Of a stretch of DNA of 64,000 nucleotides, positions 10,799 through 22,400 are shown piece by piece. This DNA is from Xestospongia bergquistia (taxonomy: Eukaryota > Porifera > Demospongiae > Haplosclerida > Petrosiidae), in assembly GCA_963965975.1 (NCBI GenBank), contig OZ014421.1, forward strand, positions 6,935,413-6,999,412, in the 5' to 3' direction. The notes below the pieces were generated by a model. That model made no database searches, was not told where the DNA came from, and saw only the letters and a list, made by a program, of their open reading frames with translations. The first letter of the stretch is position 1. Every line of letters begins with the position of its first letter. A program made the position numbers and the translations under genes.

Positions 10799-12175
10799 TT
10801 ATTGTCTTTGTGGGAAGGGGTCCTGATATGATGGTAATAATTCAAGAACTCTTGTAGCAATATCTTTATACACAGTAGCCTATGTAATGTTTAATAATAA
10901 TTAAGATTAATGGTCTAAAACTACCTGTGGACTAGAGGGTCTAGACACTACTATGGGCTGACCCTTATCTGACGTCTTACAAATATTTAGGTCAAGTGGA
11001 ACTTCCCCTAAATGACATCATAATGATGTCATTGGTTGATTACGAACAACTGACCTAAAATCTCCACATTTATCTGTTGGGCAATCTTTTTAGCTCCACC
11101 CATTCCAAAAACATTAGACAAATGTCCACATTTTGGACATATATATCCACTCATGTTTTCGACCACACCCAATACCTAAATGTACATATTCCTGTATCAT
11201 AAGATATACTAGACTTACAGGAACATTAACTCTTCGGAACATTTCTGCTCCTCGTGTGGCATCATCCAATGCTAAATCTTGAGGTGTGGTTACTATGACA
11301 ACACCTACACATACAACAAATAATCCTCTCCTTGCAGTCACATGTACCTGATATAGGGATCTGTTGTGTTATAGTTAATTGTGTATCACCAGTACCAGGT
11401 GGCATATCAATAACTAGTATATCTAGTTCTCCCCAGTCCACTTGTCTAAGTAATTTCTGAATAGCTGACATCACCTAGATAACCACATATTATTAATTAA
11501 TATGTAATTAATAAGAGGAGTTTACCATTAATCCCCTCCAAACAATAGGAGCTGATTCCTCTACTAAAAATCCCATTGACATACTATTATAATAGATGTA
11601 ATAAATGGGTGTGGCTATAACCTACCATTTGATGCCATAATTTACCAATGGAATCATTCTATCTTCTATTATACATGAGATCATAGATAATATATAATAT
11701 GTTATGTATGTACCCACGTACGTGGTGAGAGCTCTGGACGTCCAGATAAATTCATCAATTTAGGAAGAGAGGGACCATACACATCAGCATCTAATAATCC
11801 AACAGATAACCCCTAAATATAATAATACATGTAACCATAGCAACCAATAGTAACTTACCCTCTGAACAACAGACATTCCTAATGCTAAATTGACTAGTAA
11901 ACATCAGTGAAATTATTACAACAAATAAATACATCATTACCTGCAGTCGTTGACTTTCCTACTCCACCTTTACCTGATGCTACTAATACCACGTGTTTGA
12001 CTCCAGCAACAGGCCATTTACGAGGTAGTCCTCTCTTAGCTAATTCCTCTTGTCCAGTAACTGTAGATAAAAATGTTTTTGTCTCTCTCAATATCGTAAG
12101 ACATCTGCGTACGGCTAAAGACAAGAACATTGCTATCAGAAATTCATGAATGGGCGTTGTCATCATTACAGACAT
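10799..12175 (-). CDS. NUBPL: NUBPL (copy 3)
   Basis: A full ten-exon copy that appears identical in sequence to copy 2, with all motifs and splice sites intact. Complete identity, introns included, means very recent duplication, ongoing gene conversion, or a repeated stretch introduced by assembly. Confidence 0.92.
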
Positions 12176-12889
12176 AGCTATTTGGACTATCCAAGTTTTT
12201 AACGTTGATAGTGTTTAGGTAAGGATTTTTATTTGTTGTAACATAAAAAAGAGACAATGATACTTTACATTAGTAATATGAAATTAACACAATAAAATAA
12301 ATATTTTGACACAAGCAGACAACTAACTATACTATTTAGTGTCACAATAAAATTACAGAATTGTCAAATGTAGTTATCAAGTATTGCATTTAGTTTTGGA
12401 ATAGTACATGTAAGATATATCAAGACTGTCAAACACTACTTGTCTGACTCTGTCTACACAGAATTTAATGTACAAATACGAGTCCAATGAAGGTACATCT
12501 ACAAGTTCTATATATGTTTTTGTGAGTAGGTGTAAGTATACAACTATATCAATGGCAACCTCACTGGAGGTAGAACCTTAACTTAGTTTGATTTGTTACT
12601 TAAATAAATGTACATGTACAAATAAACGTGTACATGTTTATATCTATTACCTTTTATTGTAGTATATGACATTGTAATATATATATAATTGGTAGTGTTG
12701 TTATAGTTTGCTTAAGCAGGACTAGTTTTATTCTTGACCTTTACAAATATAGTTTAATTTTAGTTATGAAATAGCTCAGATACTAACTAGCGTTAATGAT
12801 ATTCATAGGCGACAAACAGCGCGCCCCACAAGGCCATGAAGACAAAATCTGACGTACATATAAAAGGAAATGAAAACCAACTTGGATAG

Positions 12890-13235
12890 GTTGTGTTGTG
12901 GGCCAGCGTTCTGCAATGCATCAGACCTCTGAGATGGTTACCAGCATACTCTACGGAGTATCCGAAAGGCCGACTAGGATAGGGCTGGTAGTCTCCCTTT
13001 AAACGAGAAGAGGCTGGTGTATTTGTGGTTCCCGGTTCCTGAATGCGAAATTCCCTAAGAGCTGGAATCCCGTACGGCTGGTTTTAAGTTAGGGCGACGC
13101 TCCAGCCAGGATTACCTCGCGAAGACGAGGGTTACCAAGCCAGGTGGCGGTCCCAGCTAGCAATAGCAGGGAATCCTGGAGCCTAAGTGGAAGCCTGAGT
13201 GGGTGAGCGAGTAGGAATCGTTTGGGCAACACAAC
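12890..13235 (+). ncRNA. Unidentified structured RNA (copy 3)
   Basis: Third array copy, identical in body to the first two, with TATA upstream and a 14-T run at 13239-13252. Confidence 0.7.
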
Positions 13236-13401
13236 ATGTTTTTTTTTTTTTTAATAAATCTTGACTTTATTTAAACTACAAGAAATGTCAGTCAATCCAA
13301 AGTAAAGTTAACGTTAAGTTTTAGTTGTTAAAAGTCAAAATTAAAGGACATATTGGAAGTTTCTTTAATGTCAGTTCAACATAACACTAACTATATCATA
13401 G

Positions 13402-14617
13402 ATATTTGGTGACAACATCCGTCATGTCTCACTGACTGAACATCTTCTCCTTGTGCTATCATCACAACATTGTCAATATTATAGTTTTCAAAAGATATTG
13501 GACAATGTTAGTGTATTAGACACGATAACCTATATTCTCTCTCTCTTTCTAGTGCACTATAGCTACAGTTAAATTAGGGATATCCTATCACTCTAATGAT
13601 ACTACAGTATATACTCCTGGTACATTTCCTAATAGCATTCCTACAACCATTAATATCACTGGTATGTCACATGATTATCACCTGACATTATACTACACTA
13701 TTGTAGAACTTCCACCACTGTTATTTCAAACACAATGTAATTCTGAAGTAGGAGTCCATTTTGGAGGTTCCCCTCATGTTTATATCCATAATCCAAAACC
13801 TTCTGCATGTAATGAATTTCATGTAAGAACATTACACTCTGGACAACTGGTAACTTATACATTTAAGAACCTCATTATTTAATAGACTTGCTAGATTGGG
13901 ACTTTAAGTACTGATAATATAGCTTTCCATCATGATGTTGCATCATTTCATTTTGAAGACTACCAATGTATACTTCATATAAGTGGATGTACCCTCATGT
14001 AACAACCACACCCACCATTAATGCAATTACTCATGTATTTATTATCAGGTGTTATAGATTAACAACAAATGGTTTGACTCTTCATTATTTGACTAATTTC
14101 AAAGCACTGAAAACAGAACAAGATACAGAAGTGGTAAAAATAATGATATCATAATTACATCATATTGACATCATTGCCATAGCCACAAGTTTCTAGTCGA
14201 GGACGTATTATTAAAAGAAAGAAACCAGAACCAGCGTATTATGGAGATTTTGTGGTAAAGGGTTAAAAATTAATGATAATGTGTTCTATAATATATAGTC
14301 AGCTATTCAAGACTTGGATCATGAAAATGAATTAGATTTATTATATACTGTTATCACATTACCTGAAGGAGAAGAAACAGTAGCTCAATTGTGTTTTTTA
14401 GATGACAATACAGGAAAAATTACTAAAACTGTACTACTTCCAACTTGGAATCCAGTATGCATCCATCAATTCTTAATTTATATGTCCATTACTTTTATAG
14501 ACTGAATCTAACAGTATTTATTATGAACTGGATTGTCTAATACATGTTGCTGGTAACATCTGTTACTTTTATCGATTGACAAGAGAAACTTCATCATTAA
14601 CTGATAACAGTCATTAA
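13402..14617 (+). pseudogene. DCAF17: DCAF17 3' part, 5'-truncated (copy 3)
   Basis: Third copy of the eight-exon C-terminal DCAF17 fragment, open through to the same stop and lacking the N-terminal half. Confidence 0.8.
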
Positions 14618-14793
14618 TAAAAAGTTAACCACAGACATATAACAGTCTTCATTACAAAGTTAATCACAGATATAATCACAGATATTAATATCTATGATAT
14701 TATTAAGGAGTTACTTATTTTGTAATTATGATTCCATGAATCTCTGTGTATGAGAGTATGAGACAACAGATACCCAATAGGAACAAGCCATAC

Positions 14794-15393
14794 CTGCTAT
14801 AATTAGAGTTGCAATCATTTATAATATCTTTATATGCAGAAAGATATCGATGCAATTCAGGATTCTGATGAGATAAATAATGCTGACAATTGATGCGTTA
14901 ACAAATATACCTCTAGTCTAAATGATTTCCATTGGTCAGTAGGCAAACCAGCAAACAAGTAATAAAAGATGTGAAAATTTCGTTCCTAATAGGATACAAA
15001 AATAAATGTAATGTACTACCAAATTTGGAAGGAAGTCACAGCCAACTACAAACATCTACAGTGTCATGCCAACTAACCTCATGTCCCTGGCGACAAACAC
15101 GAGACTTTTCTAAAAGGTACTGCTCTATACCAGCTCCAATAATACGTCCTTGTGATGTAAATATTAACTGAATAAAAATGCCAAATCGACTGGAGTTGTT
15201 GTTAAGACTTGTTTGTGCATTACCAAATGCTTCAAGTACTGGATTCAACTATTATAACATTAACACAATAACATATAACAAAGATACTTATCATAAATTT
15301 TATGATGTTTATTAACACATCCATACTTCTCACCTGAATAATCCTGTTTTGAAGTTGTCTTCCAAATTGACTTGATTTACACATGTTCATTAA
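14794..15393 (-). pseudogene. Unconventional myosin motor fragment (copy 3)
   Basis: Third copy of the four-exon myosin head fragment. It is the last one; array copy 4 ends before this point of the unit. Confidence 0.8.
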
Positions 15394-15548
15394 CTATAAT
15401 AAATTATAAAAATTCCAACCTTCTCTTTTGTTTGCAAATTAAGTTCTATAAATTGAAAATAACAAGGAAATATAAAATACTTTCCCTTGTACATGTTTTG
15501 TTAAATGGACAGGATCATGTGGGACAGATATTTCTGCATTATTTGTAG

Positions 15549-15614
15549 AAAGCTATTGAAGATTTTATCAAAGCCAAGAAACAAAAAGGAACACTTATTG
15601 ATAAGATCACATGA
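15549..15614 (+). pseudogene. STEEP1: Orphan STEEP1 last exon (array copy 4)
   Basis: Fourth occurrence of STEEP1 exon 7 with its acceptor; no upstream exons. Confidence 0.9.
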
Positions 15615-15648
15615 CTGTCATGTGATATTTGAATGATATTTAGTTGAA

Positions 15649-17025
15649 TTATTGTCTTTGTGGGAAGGGGTCCTGATATGATGGTAATAATTCAAGAACT
15701 CTTGTAGCAATATCTTTATACACAGTAGCCTATGTAATGTTTAATAATAATTAAGATTAATGGTCTAAAACTACCTGTGGACTAGAGGGTCTAGACACTA
15801 CTATGGGCTGACCCTTATCTGACGTCTTACAAATATTTAGGTCAAGTGGAACTTCCCCTAAATGACATCATAATGATGTCATTGGTTGATTACGAACAAC
15901 TGACCTAAAATCTCCACATTTATCTGTTGGGCAATCTTTTTAGCTCCACCCATTCCAAAAACATTAGACAAATGTCCACATTTTGGACATATATATCCAC
16001 TCATGTTTTCGACCACACCCAATACCTAAATGTACATATTCCTGTATCATAAGATATACTAGACTTACAGGAACATTAACTCTTCGGAACATTTCTGCTC
16101 CTCGTGTGGCATCATCCAATGCTAAATCTTGAGGTGTGGTTACTATGACAACACCTACACATACAACAAATAATCCTCTCCTTGCAGTCACATGTACCTG
16201 ATATAGGGATCTGTTGTGTTATAGTTAATTGTGTATCACCAGTACCAGGTGGCATATCAATAACTAGTATATCTAGTTCTCCCCAGTCCACTTGTCTAAG
16301 TAATTTCTGAATAGCTGACATCACCTAGATAACCACATATTATTAATTAATATGTAATTAATAAGAGGAGTTTACCATTAATCCCCTCCAAACAATAGGA
16401 GCTGATTCCTCTACTAAAAATCCCATTGACATACTATTATAATAGATGTAATAAATGGGTGTGGCTATAACCTACCATTTGATGCCATAATTTACCAATG
16501 GAATCATTCTATCTTCTATTATACATGAGATCATAGATAATATATAATATGTTATGTATGTACCCACGTACGTGGTGAGAGCTCTGGACGTCCAGATAAA
16601 TTCATCAATTTAGGAAGAGAGGGACCATACACATCAGCATCTAATAATCCAACAGATAACCCCTAAATATAATAATACATGTAACCATAGCAACCAATAG
16701 TAACTTACCCTCTGAACAACAGACATTCCTAATGCTAAATTGACTAGTAAACATCAGTGAAATTATTACAACAAATAAATACATCATTACCTGCAGTCGT
16801 TGACTTTCCTACTCCACCTTTACCTGATGCTACTAATACCACGTGTTTGACTCCAGCAACAGGCCATTTATGAGGTAGTCCTCTCTTAGCTAATTCCTCT
16901 TGTCCAGTAACTGTAGATAAAAATGTTTTTGTCTCTCTCAATATCGTAAGACATCTACGTACGGCTAAAGACAAGAACATTGCTATCAGAAATTCATGAA
17001 TGGGCGTTGTCATCATTACAGACAT
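15649..17025 (-). CDS. NUBPL: NUBPL (copy 4)
   Basis: Complete ten-exon copy. It carries Ser in VMSAIQKLL like copies 2 and 3, has a private Arg-to-His change in KRGLPHKW just before the P-loop exon end, and shares several non-coding variants upstream of the start with copy 1 rather than with 2 and 3. Motifs [10 protein letters not shown] and DMPPGTGD are intact. This is the only copy not followed by the DCAF17 and myosin fragments, so its upstream flank may be the ancestral one. Confidence 0.91.
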
Positions 17026-17923
17026 AGCTATTTGGACTATCCAAGTTTTTAACGTTGATAGTGTTTAGGTAAGGATTTTTATTTGTTATAACATAAAAAA
17101 GAGACAATGATACTTTACATTAGTAATATGAAATTAATACAATAAAACAAATATTTTGACACAAGCAGACAACTAACTATACTATTTAGTGTCACAATAA
17201 AATTACAGAATTGTCAAATGTAGTTATCAAGTATTGCATTTAGTTTTGGAATAGTAAATGTAAGATATATCAAGACTGTCAAACACTACTTGTCTGACTC
17301 TGTCTACACAGAACTTAATGCACAAAAGACAAGTGCAATGAAGGTACATCTATAAGTTCCTATATAATTAAATGTCTTGGTGAGAAGTATACAACTGTAC
17401 AATGGCAACCTCACTGGAGGTAGAACCTTAACTTATTTTGAGTTGTTACTCAAATACATGTACATGTACAAATAAACATGTACATGTATTTCAGTAATAA
17501 CTTAACAGATGAAATCTATAATTTTTTCTTACTATCTTTTTTCAAACTTGACCAGCAAAAATTAACCGCAAATACATGTAAATGTATTTATTTTATAAAT
17601 AAATAAAGTAACATGAAAAACAATTTTATTAATTTCACATTAAAGTACGGTGTTTCTTTACAAAGACACTTAAAAATATAAATAATGTAAATATTAATTG
17701 CTCCTAAAAAATAAAATAAAATCTATATTAGTGGTCAGGTATTATGACTTCAATCATAATGATACTGATGTATCTTAAATATCATGTCTTTAAGTTTTTA
17801 TTAGATTCTCAATATCAAGATTTCAAAGTATCTATTAAACTAGTCACTCCAATTAAAAATTATTATTATGAAAAAATTTATGCTAATAATATTTTATGTA
17901 GTAGTTTTAAATAAATATAACTT
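17026..17923. other. Non-coding flank of the array
   Basis: No gene supported. 17026-17310 is array sequence. 17310-17490 is recognisably similar to 2755-2945 but diverged by substitutions and indels, including an ACATGTACATGT near-palindrome at 17455-17489. 17490-17923 is AT-rich DNA unique within this window. Confidence 0.6.
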
Positions 17924-17934
17924 AAAAAAAAAAA
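17924..17934 (-). terminator. T-run terminator of the inverted RNA gene
   Basis: Eleven A on the plus strand, i.e. eleven T on the minus strand, six bases after the RNA's closing stem. The sequence around the run differs from the array copies, so the T-run itself is conserved. Confidence 0.65.
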
Positions 17935-17939
17935 CCCTT

Positions 17940-18283
17940 GTGTGTTGCCCAAACGATTCCTACTCGCTCACCCACTCAGGCTTCCACTTAGGCTCCAGGA
18001 TTCCCTGCTATTGCTAGCTGGGACCGCCACCTGGCTTGGTAACCCTCGTCTTCGCGAGGTAATCCTGGCTGGAGCGTCGCCCTAACTTAAAACCAGCCGT
18101 ACGGGATTCCAGCTCTTAGGGAATGTCGCATTCAGGAACCGGGAACCACAAATACACCAGCCTCATCTCGTTTAAAGGGAGACTACCAGCCCTATCCTAG
18201 TCGGCCTTTCGGATACTCCGTAGAGTATGCTGGTAACCATCTCAGAGGTCTGATGCATTGCAGAACGCTGGCCCACAACACAC
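17940..18283 (-). ncRNA. Unidentified structured RNA, inverted diverged locus
   Basis: A second locus for the ~345-nt RNA, on the minus strand. The body is almost identical to 3191-3536, but the terminal stem reads GTGTGTTG/CAACACAC: one outer pair is G-C here and T-A in the array copies, a two-sided change that keeps pairing. The small hairpin GAATG-CGA-CATTC is one pair longer than its counterpart GAAT-GCGAA-ATTC. Conservation of helices, TATA box, upstream boxes and T-run alongside diverged spacers argues for a functional RNA gene rather than a dead repeat. Confidence 0.72.
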
Positions 18284-18400
18284 TGGCACTCATGACTGTT
18301 CAAGTTTCCTTTTATATGTACTTACGATTTTGTCTTCAGCCTCTTGTGGGGCGCAACCATGTACGCTTATGAATCTCATTAACGGCAACTATGAAATGAC
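18284..18400 (-). promoter_or_regulatory. Pol III type-3-like promoter of the inverted RNA gene
   Basis: On the minus strand TATAAAAG lies at 18316-18309, about 30 bp before the RNA. The blocks TGAAGACAAAATC and GCGCCCCACAAG are repeated at 18338-18326 and 18354-18343, with ATTCATA and GTTAATGA further out. The 25 bp between TATA and RNA start is unlike the array copies. Confidence 0.7.
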
Positions 18401-19405
18401 ATCGATGAACTTGTTAAAATAATTAAAACTAAAACTACTTTTAAGAGCCAAGAATAAACTAGTCCTACTTAAAGCAAACTAGAACAACACTACTAATTAT
18501 AATAATTTTTATCATATTTGGATGAAGAAAAGGTGACGGGTCACAGCATGAAAAGAGATTGATGGTTATTGATGAATCATAATATCAGATTAATCAGAAT
18601 ATTCCCTATGACAGACTGACTAATTCTACTGACAAAGGGATTCCTTCCCATAGTACTTTTAAACAGATATAAAATTAATTTATTAATAGATTTATAATTA
18701 ATAATAATATGCAATTTGTATTACAAACATAACACTACCTAAGAAAACTTCATAAAGTATTATTTATCTGTGTGAATTTAACTTACTGTTTATGAGATTG
18801 TATACTAAGTGGAGGTCCCAGTGAGTGAGTCAGGAATTATGATCACTAATACAAAAAATTACAGTTAGTATTAAGCATCTTGAATAGATGTCTTCTCATT
18901 GACAACTATCTACAACACAAAGAAACATGATAGAATGTGATAACTGCTATAGATAGTTTCATTGATAAGTATATTAAATGTATATATACTACAATAGATA
19001 TAAATATATATAGACCATGAATTAATATATATCAATAATTTACCTTCTATTTTATTGGCCATGTATGTACATGGACATTCCACCAACTGCTACATGTCGA
19101 TTTGCATTAAAATAAAGTTAATCGAAATAGAGAAATGATTATAATAGTTAAGTTTTGAACGAGTGAATTATTTTTACTCCACCCTTTGATCAAAGTTGTC
19201 ACAAATATACAATTACAACGTTCATTCCTGTGGAAAAATTCCTCCCTTTAGTCACTTCTAAGACAGCTGAAAATATTATTAACCAAAATAATAATATTAT
19301 TTTTATAAAACAAAAGTTTACAAAATAACTTAATGAACTGACAACCTAGTTTAAAAATTTAAGTTGCTATGGTAACGACACTACAAAACTGATGAAGGGA
19401 CTATA
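18401..19405. other. Non-coding spacer
   Basis: 18400-18490 continues the inverted similarity to 2980-3070. The rest, to 19405, is AT-rich with no coding stretch I can support, and presumably includes the 3' UTR of the centrosomin-like gene. Confidence 0.6.
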
Positions 19406-22400
19406 TCATGACTGTGTCTGACGTTTCTTTAAGAGGTTTTTAGACTCCATAACAGCAGCATGAGTGCGACGCACTAAATACACAATATGAACAAGATCGT
19501 CTAAAACAATAATAACTTACATTGATCATGAATTATTGACAAATCAACTGATGATGCACGACTAGAAGATCTCTCCTCCTATTATTTTACATCAACACTA
19601 GTAACTAAAGTAATAATTTTACCTGATCTAGATTCTGGTTCTCTGTGGTCCTAGGCGGTGGTCCATGACTCACAGTTATATGAGATACAGTTGGTATTTC
19701 TTGTGTTTGTTCAAGACGCTCTAAGAGATGTTGACTGTCATCTAATTGAAGTCTTTGTTGTTGGAGATAGAGAAGAAGTTCTTGAAGAAATTCTCTGTCC
19801 ATTCCCTGAAATAAAAAAAATTATAAATAATTTGGTTTAATAATTAAAAGTCTACTTACTCCACAAGTGGGAGATGTTAAAGCTTCTTGAATGCGTGCTT
19901 CAAGTTGTAGTCCATTACTCTGAGAAGCTAAACCTGTTATACGTGGGCGTGTCTTAACCCCAGTATTAACAGTAGAAGATGCTACAGGAACAAATGGTGG
20001 ACTACCAGATAAATTTAATGAAATATCTGTAGCACTCTTCCTTAATGTACTACTGGTATGTCTTGTGGGAAGTTTTGGTGATGAAAAAGACTCTTTGCTC
20101 TGAAAAATGAACAGAATTAAGAGAGCAGTTCTCTAATTTCTTTACTTTTCTTTTCATAAGTTGGTCAGAGAGAGTGGCATTGTTACGTAAACTATCTTCT
20201 AGTTGACGTCTTAATGCTCTTATCTCTGCTAACAGGCTATCCACAGAGAGACTACTCCGGCTAGCACCACTACCACCAACATGACTGTCTTGAAGTAAAC
20301 ATTGATGAAGTTCTAACTCGCGTTGAAGACCGGCTACTTGATCTCGGCAATTAGTTAATTGTGTCATCAAAACAGACTTTTCATCTCTCAGAGTAGCAAG
20401 ACTATATATATTATAACAATTGTAGAAAAGATAATATTTATTATTATTACTTTTTTCTGAGTGTCTTCAACTCCCCGTCAGCAGTTGGTGTGTACATCCC
20501 CTTTAAAATAAAAGTACCAGTGACATAGCTTGTCATGTGATAGTCATATGAGTGTCATGTGTACATATAATGTATATGAGATCATACTCTGGTGTTCTGT
20601 AGTTCAGAAATTCTTTCTTCCAATTCTTCAATTTTTAGATTTTTCTCCATCAAAATTTGATCCAATTTTTCTTCAAGTTTTCTTGTCTTGTCTCGTGAAG
20701 ACTGCAAAGTCACCATCAAACTAATTAGAGGTTAGTCGATAACATACTTTTATCATTTTATTACCTTGCAAGTTCTTTCTCTTTGTTCTTACAGGCAGTG
20801 AAAGCAGTAGTTAACTCATGTTGCAAGGCTCCTTTCCTCTCTTCACTGATTCGAAGTTCATCTTCAAGTTGTCGCAGCCGAGTATTTAGAATGCGTTCTT
20901 TCTCTTTCATTTCTTGTTTCAAATTTTGTTCCTGTTCTTTCAGACGTATTTGCCAATAACTCACACTATGACTAGCACTAGCAGGTCTACTACTGCGAGG
21001 AGAAACATGGAGTCTCTCTTCACACTTACGTTGGAGTTCCTGATTCAAGCGAGTCACTTCACGATGTTTTTGAATCAACTCGCTCAGATCAGGTCGGTCC
21101 CCAAGTGTGAAACTAGAGGCTGTAGCCATCCAGTTATCACCATCAGTACCATGAAGGTTAGGTAAAGAAGTTGTTGAGCCCATATCATTCGCTGTAGATC
21201 TCCTCAAGTTAGCTAGACGTAACTCTGTGGTCTCAATTCTTAGTCTTCTGTTAGCATCTTCTTCAACCTCTAGTTGAGCTTGAAGTCGAGCTATTTCAGA
21301 TCTCAATCGATCCAATTCCTCTTGCAAACGTCTCCTATCAGCACATTGTCTTTCTAACTCACTGATCTTTCTCCTTGCTTGAGCAAGCTGTTCTTTTAAA
21401 ACTAGTAATTGATTGTCTCCTTCGACTTTAACTCTTTCTCTTTCTACCTCTAATTCATGAAGGAGACGTTCATTCTCTTTTTGTAAATTGTCTAGCAATT
21501 GAAGAGTTGAGTTCAAATCTTCTTTGTCTCCTCCATGTTTACGAGTTAATGATTGAAATTGTTTCTGAAGTTTTGCCAATTCATCCAACTTTTCAGACAT
21601 AGAACTACAAAATATCATATCATACACACACACACATAACAATATGAGGTAATACTTGTTAGCTTGAGACTCTTCGCTTCTTCCTGCCATCATCTCACGA
21701 TATAGCTCTTCCAACTTTTGCAAAATGAGGAGGAGAAGATTTTCAGACATTGCTCCAATAATCATAGTAGTTGATGTATTTGATCCCTGGTTAAGTGAAT
21801 GTAAATATTAGCAGACATATGGAGGGTACCTACCGGAGAGGCATCTGCTCCAGTTGGAGTAGCTCCTTTAGTGGGCGTAGTTTCTACACTCACAGAGACT
21901 TTACCAGGAGAGCGACTGAGTTCTCTAATTTGAGCTTCTAGTCTCAGTACCTGTTCTTTTAATTGTTCCATAACACGTTTGGCTTCATCATAAGCACTTG
22001 TGTTATGTGCAGCAGCCTCCTCTAATGTCCTGATATAATTCTGAGAGATAATATGATCAATCTGTACATTTGATATTAAAATATTACTTCTAATTGTTCT
22101 TTCTCTTCATTTAGTGTTATAATGGTCTCCTCTAACTCTTGTTTTTCTCTCTGTGCTTTCTCAAGTTCTTGCTGCAGATCCTACAGTATTAGTTAACAAT
22201 GTTGGTCACATGATCATGTTTATATTTACCAATATGATTTTATCTTTAGTAAGTACAGCTTGTCTTAAACTAGCTATCTCAGAATCTTTTGTTTGTAGAG
22301 CATGTTCTTGTGCTTTGAGACGAGCTTGTAATTTAGCCTAATAGAAAATATAACATCAATTTTTAAGACAATAAATGTCTTACTACTTCAGCAGTAGGTA

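Larger units (their letters stand above)
984..17310. repeat. Tandem array of a ~4.85 kb unit, about 3.4 copies
   Basis: Units start at 984, 5829, 10679 and 15529, each at the same phrase (TATTTCTGCATTATTTGTAG) inside STEEP1 intron 6; the first unit is 4845 bp and the next two are 4850 bp. The junction joins sequence upstream of a myosin fragment to STEEP1 intron 6, with about 5 bp shared at the join. Copies 2 and 3 look identical. Copy 1 differs by scattered substitutions and small indels. Copy 4 is near-identical up to about 17310 and then shows only partial similarity to about 17490. Order per unit: STEEP1 last exon (+), NUBPL (-), structured RNA gene (+), DCAF17 3' part (+), myosin fragment (-). 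Real copy-number gain or an assembly collapse/expansion artefact are both possible. Confidence 0.95.

Noticed and set aside
984..17310. CRISPR-like or phage-like repeated system
   Set aside because: Repeats are 4.85 kb units of intron-containing animal genes; no short direct repeats with spacers and no prokaryotic genes.
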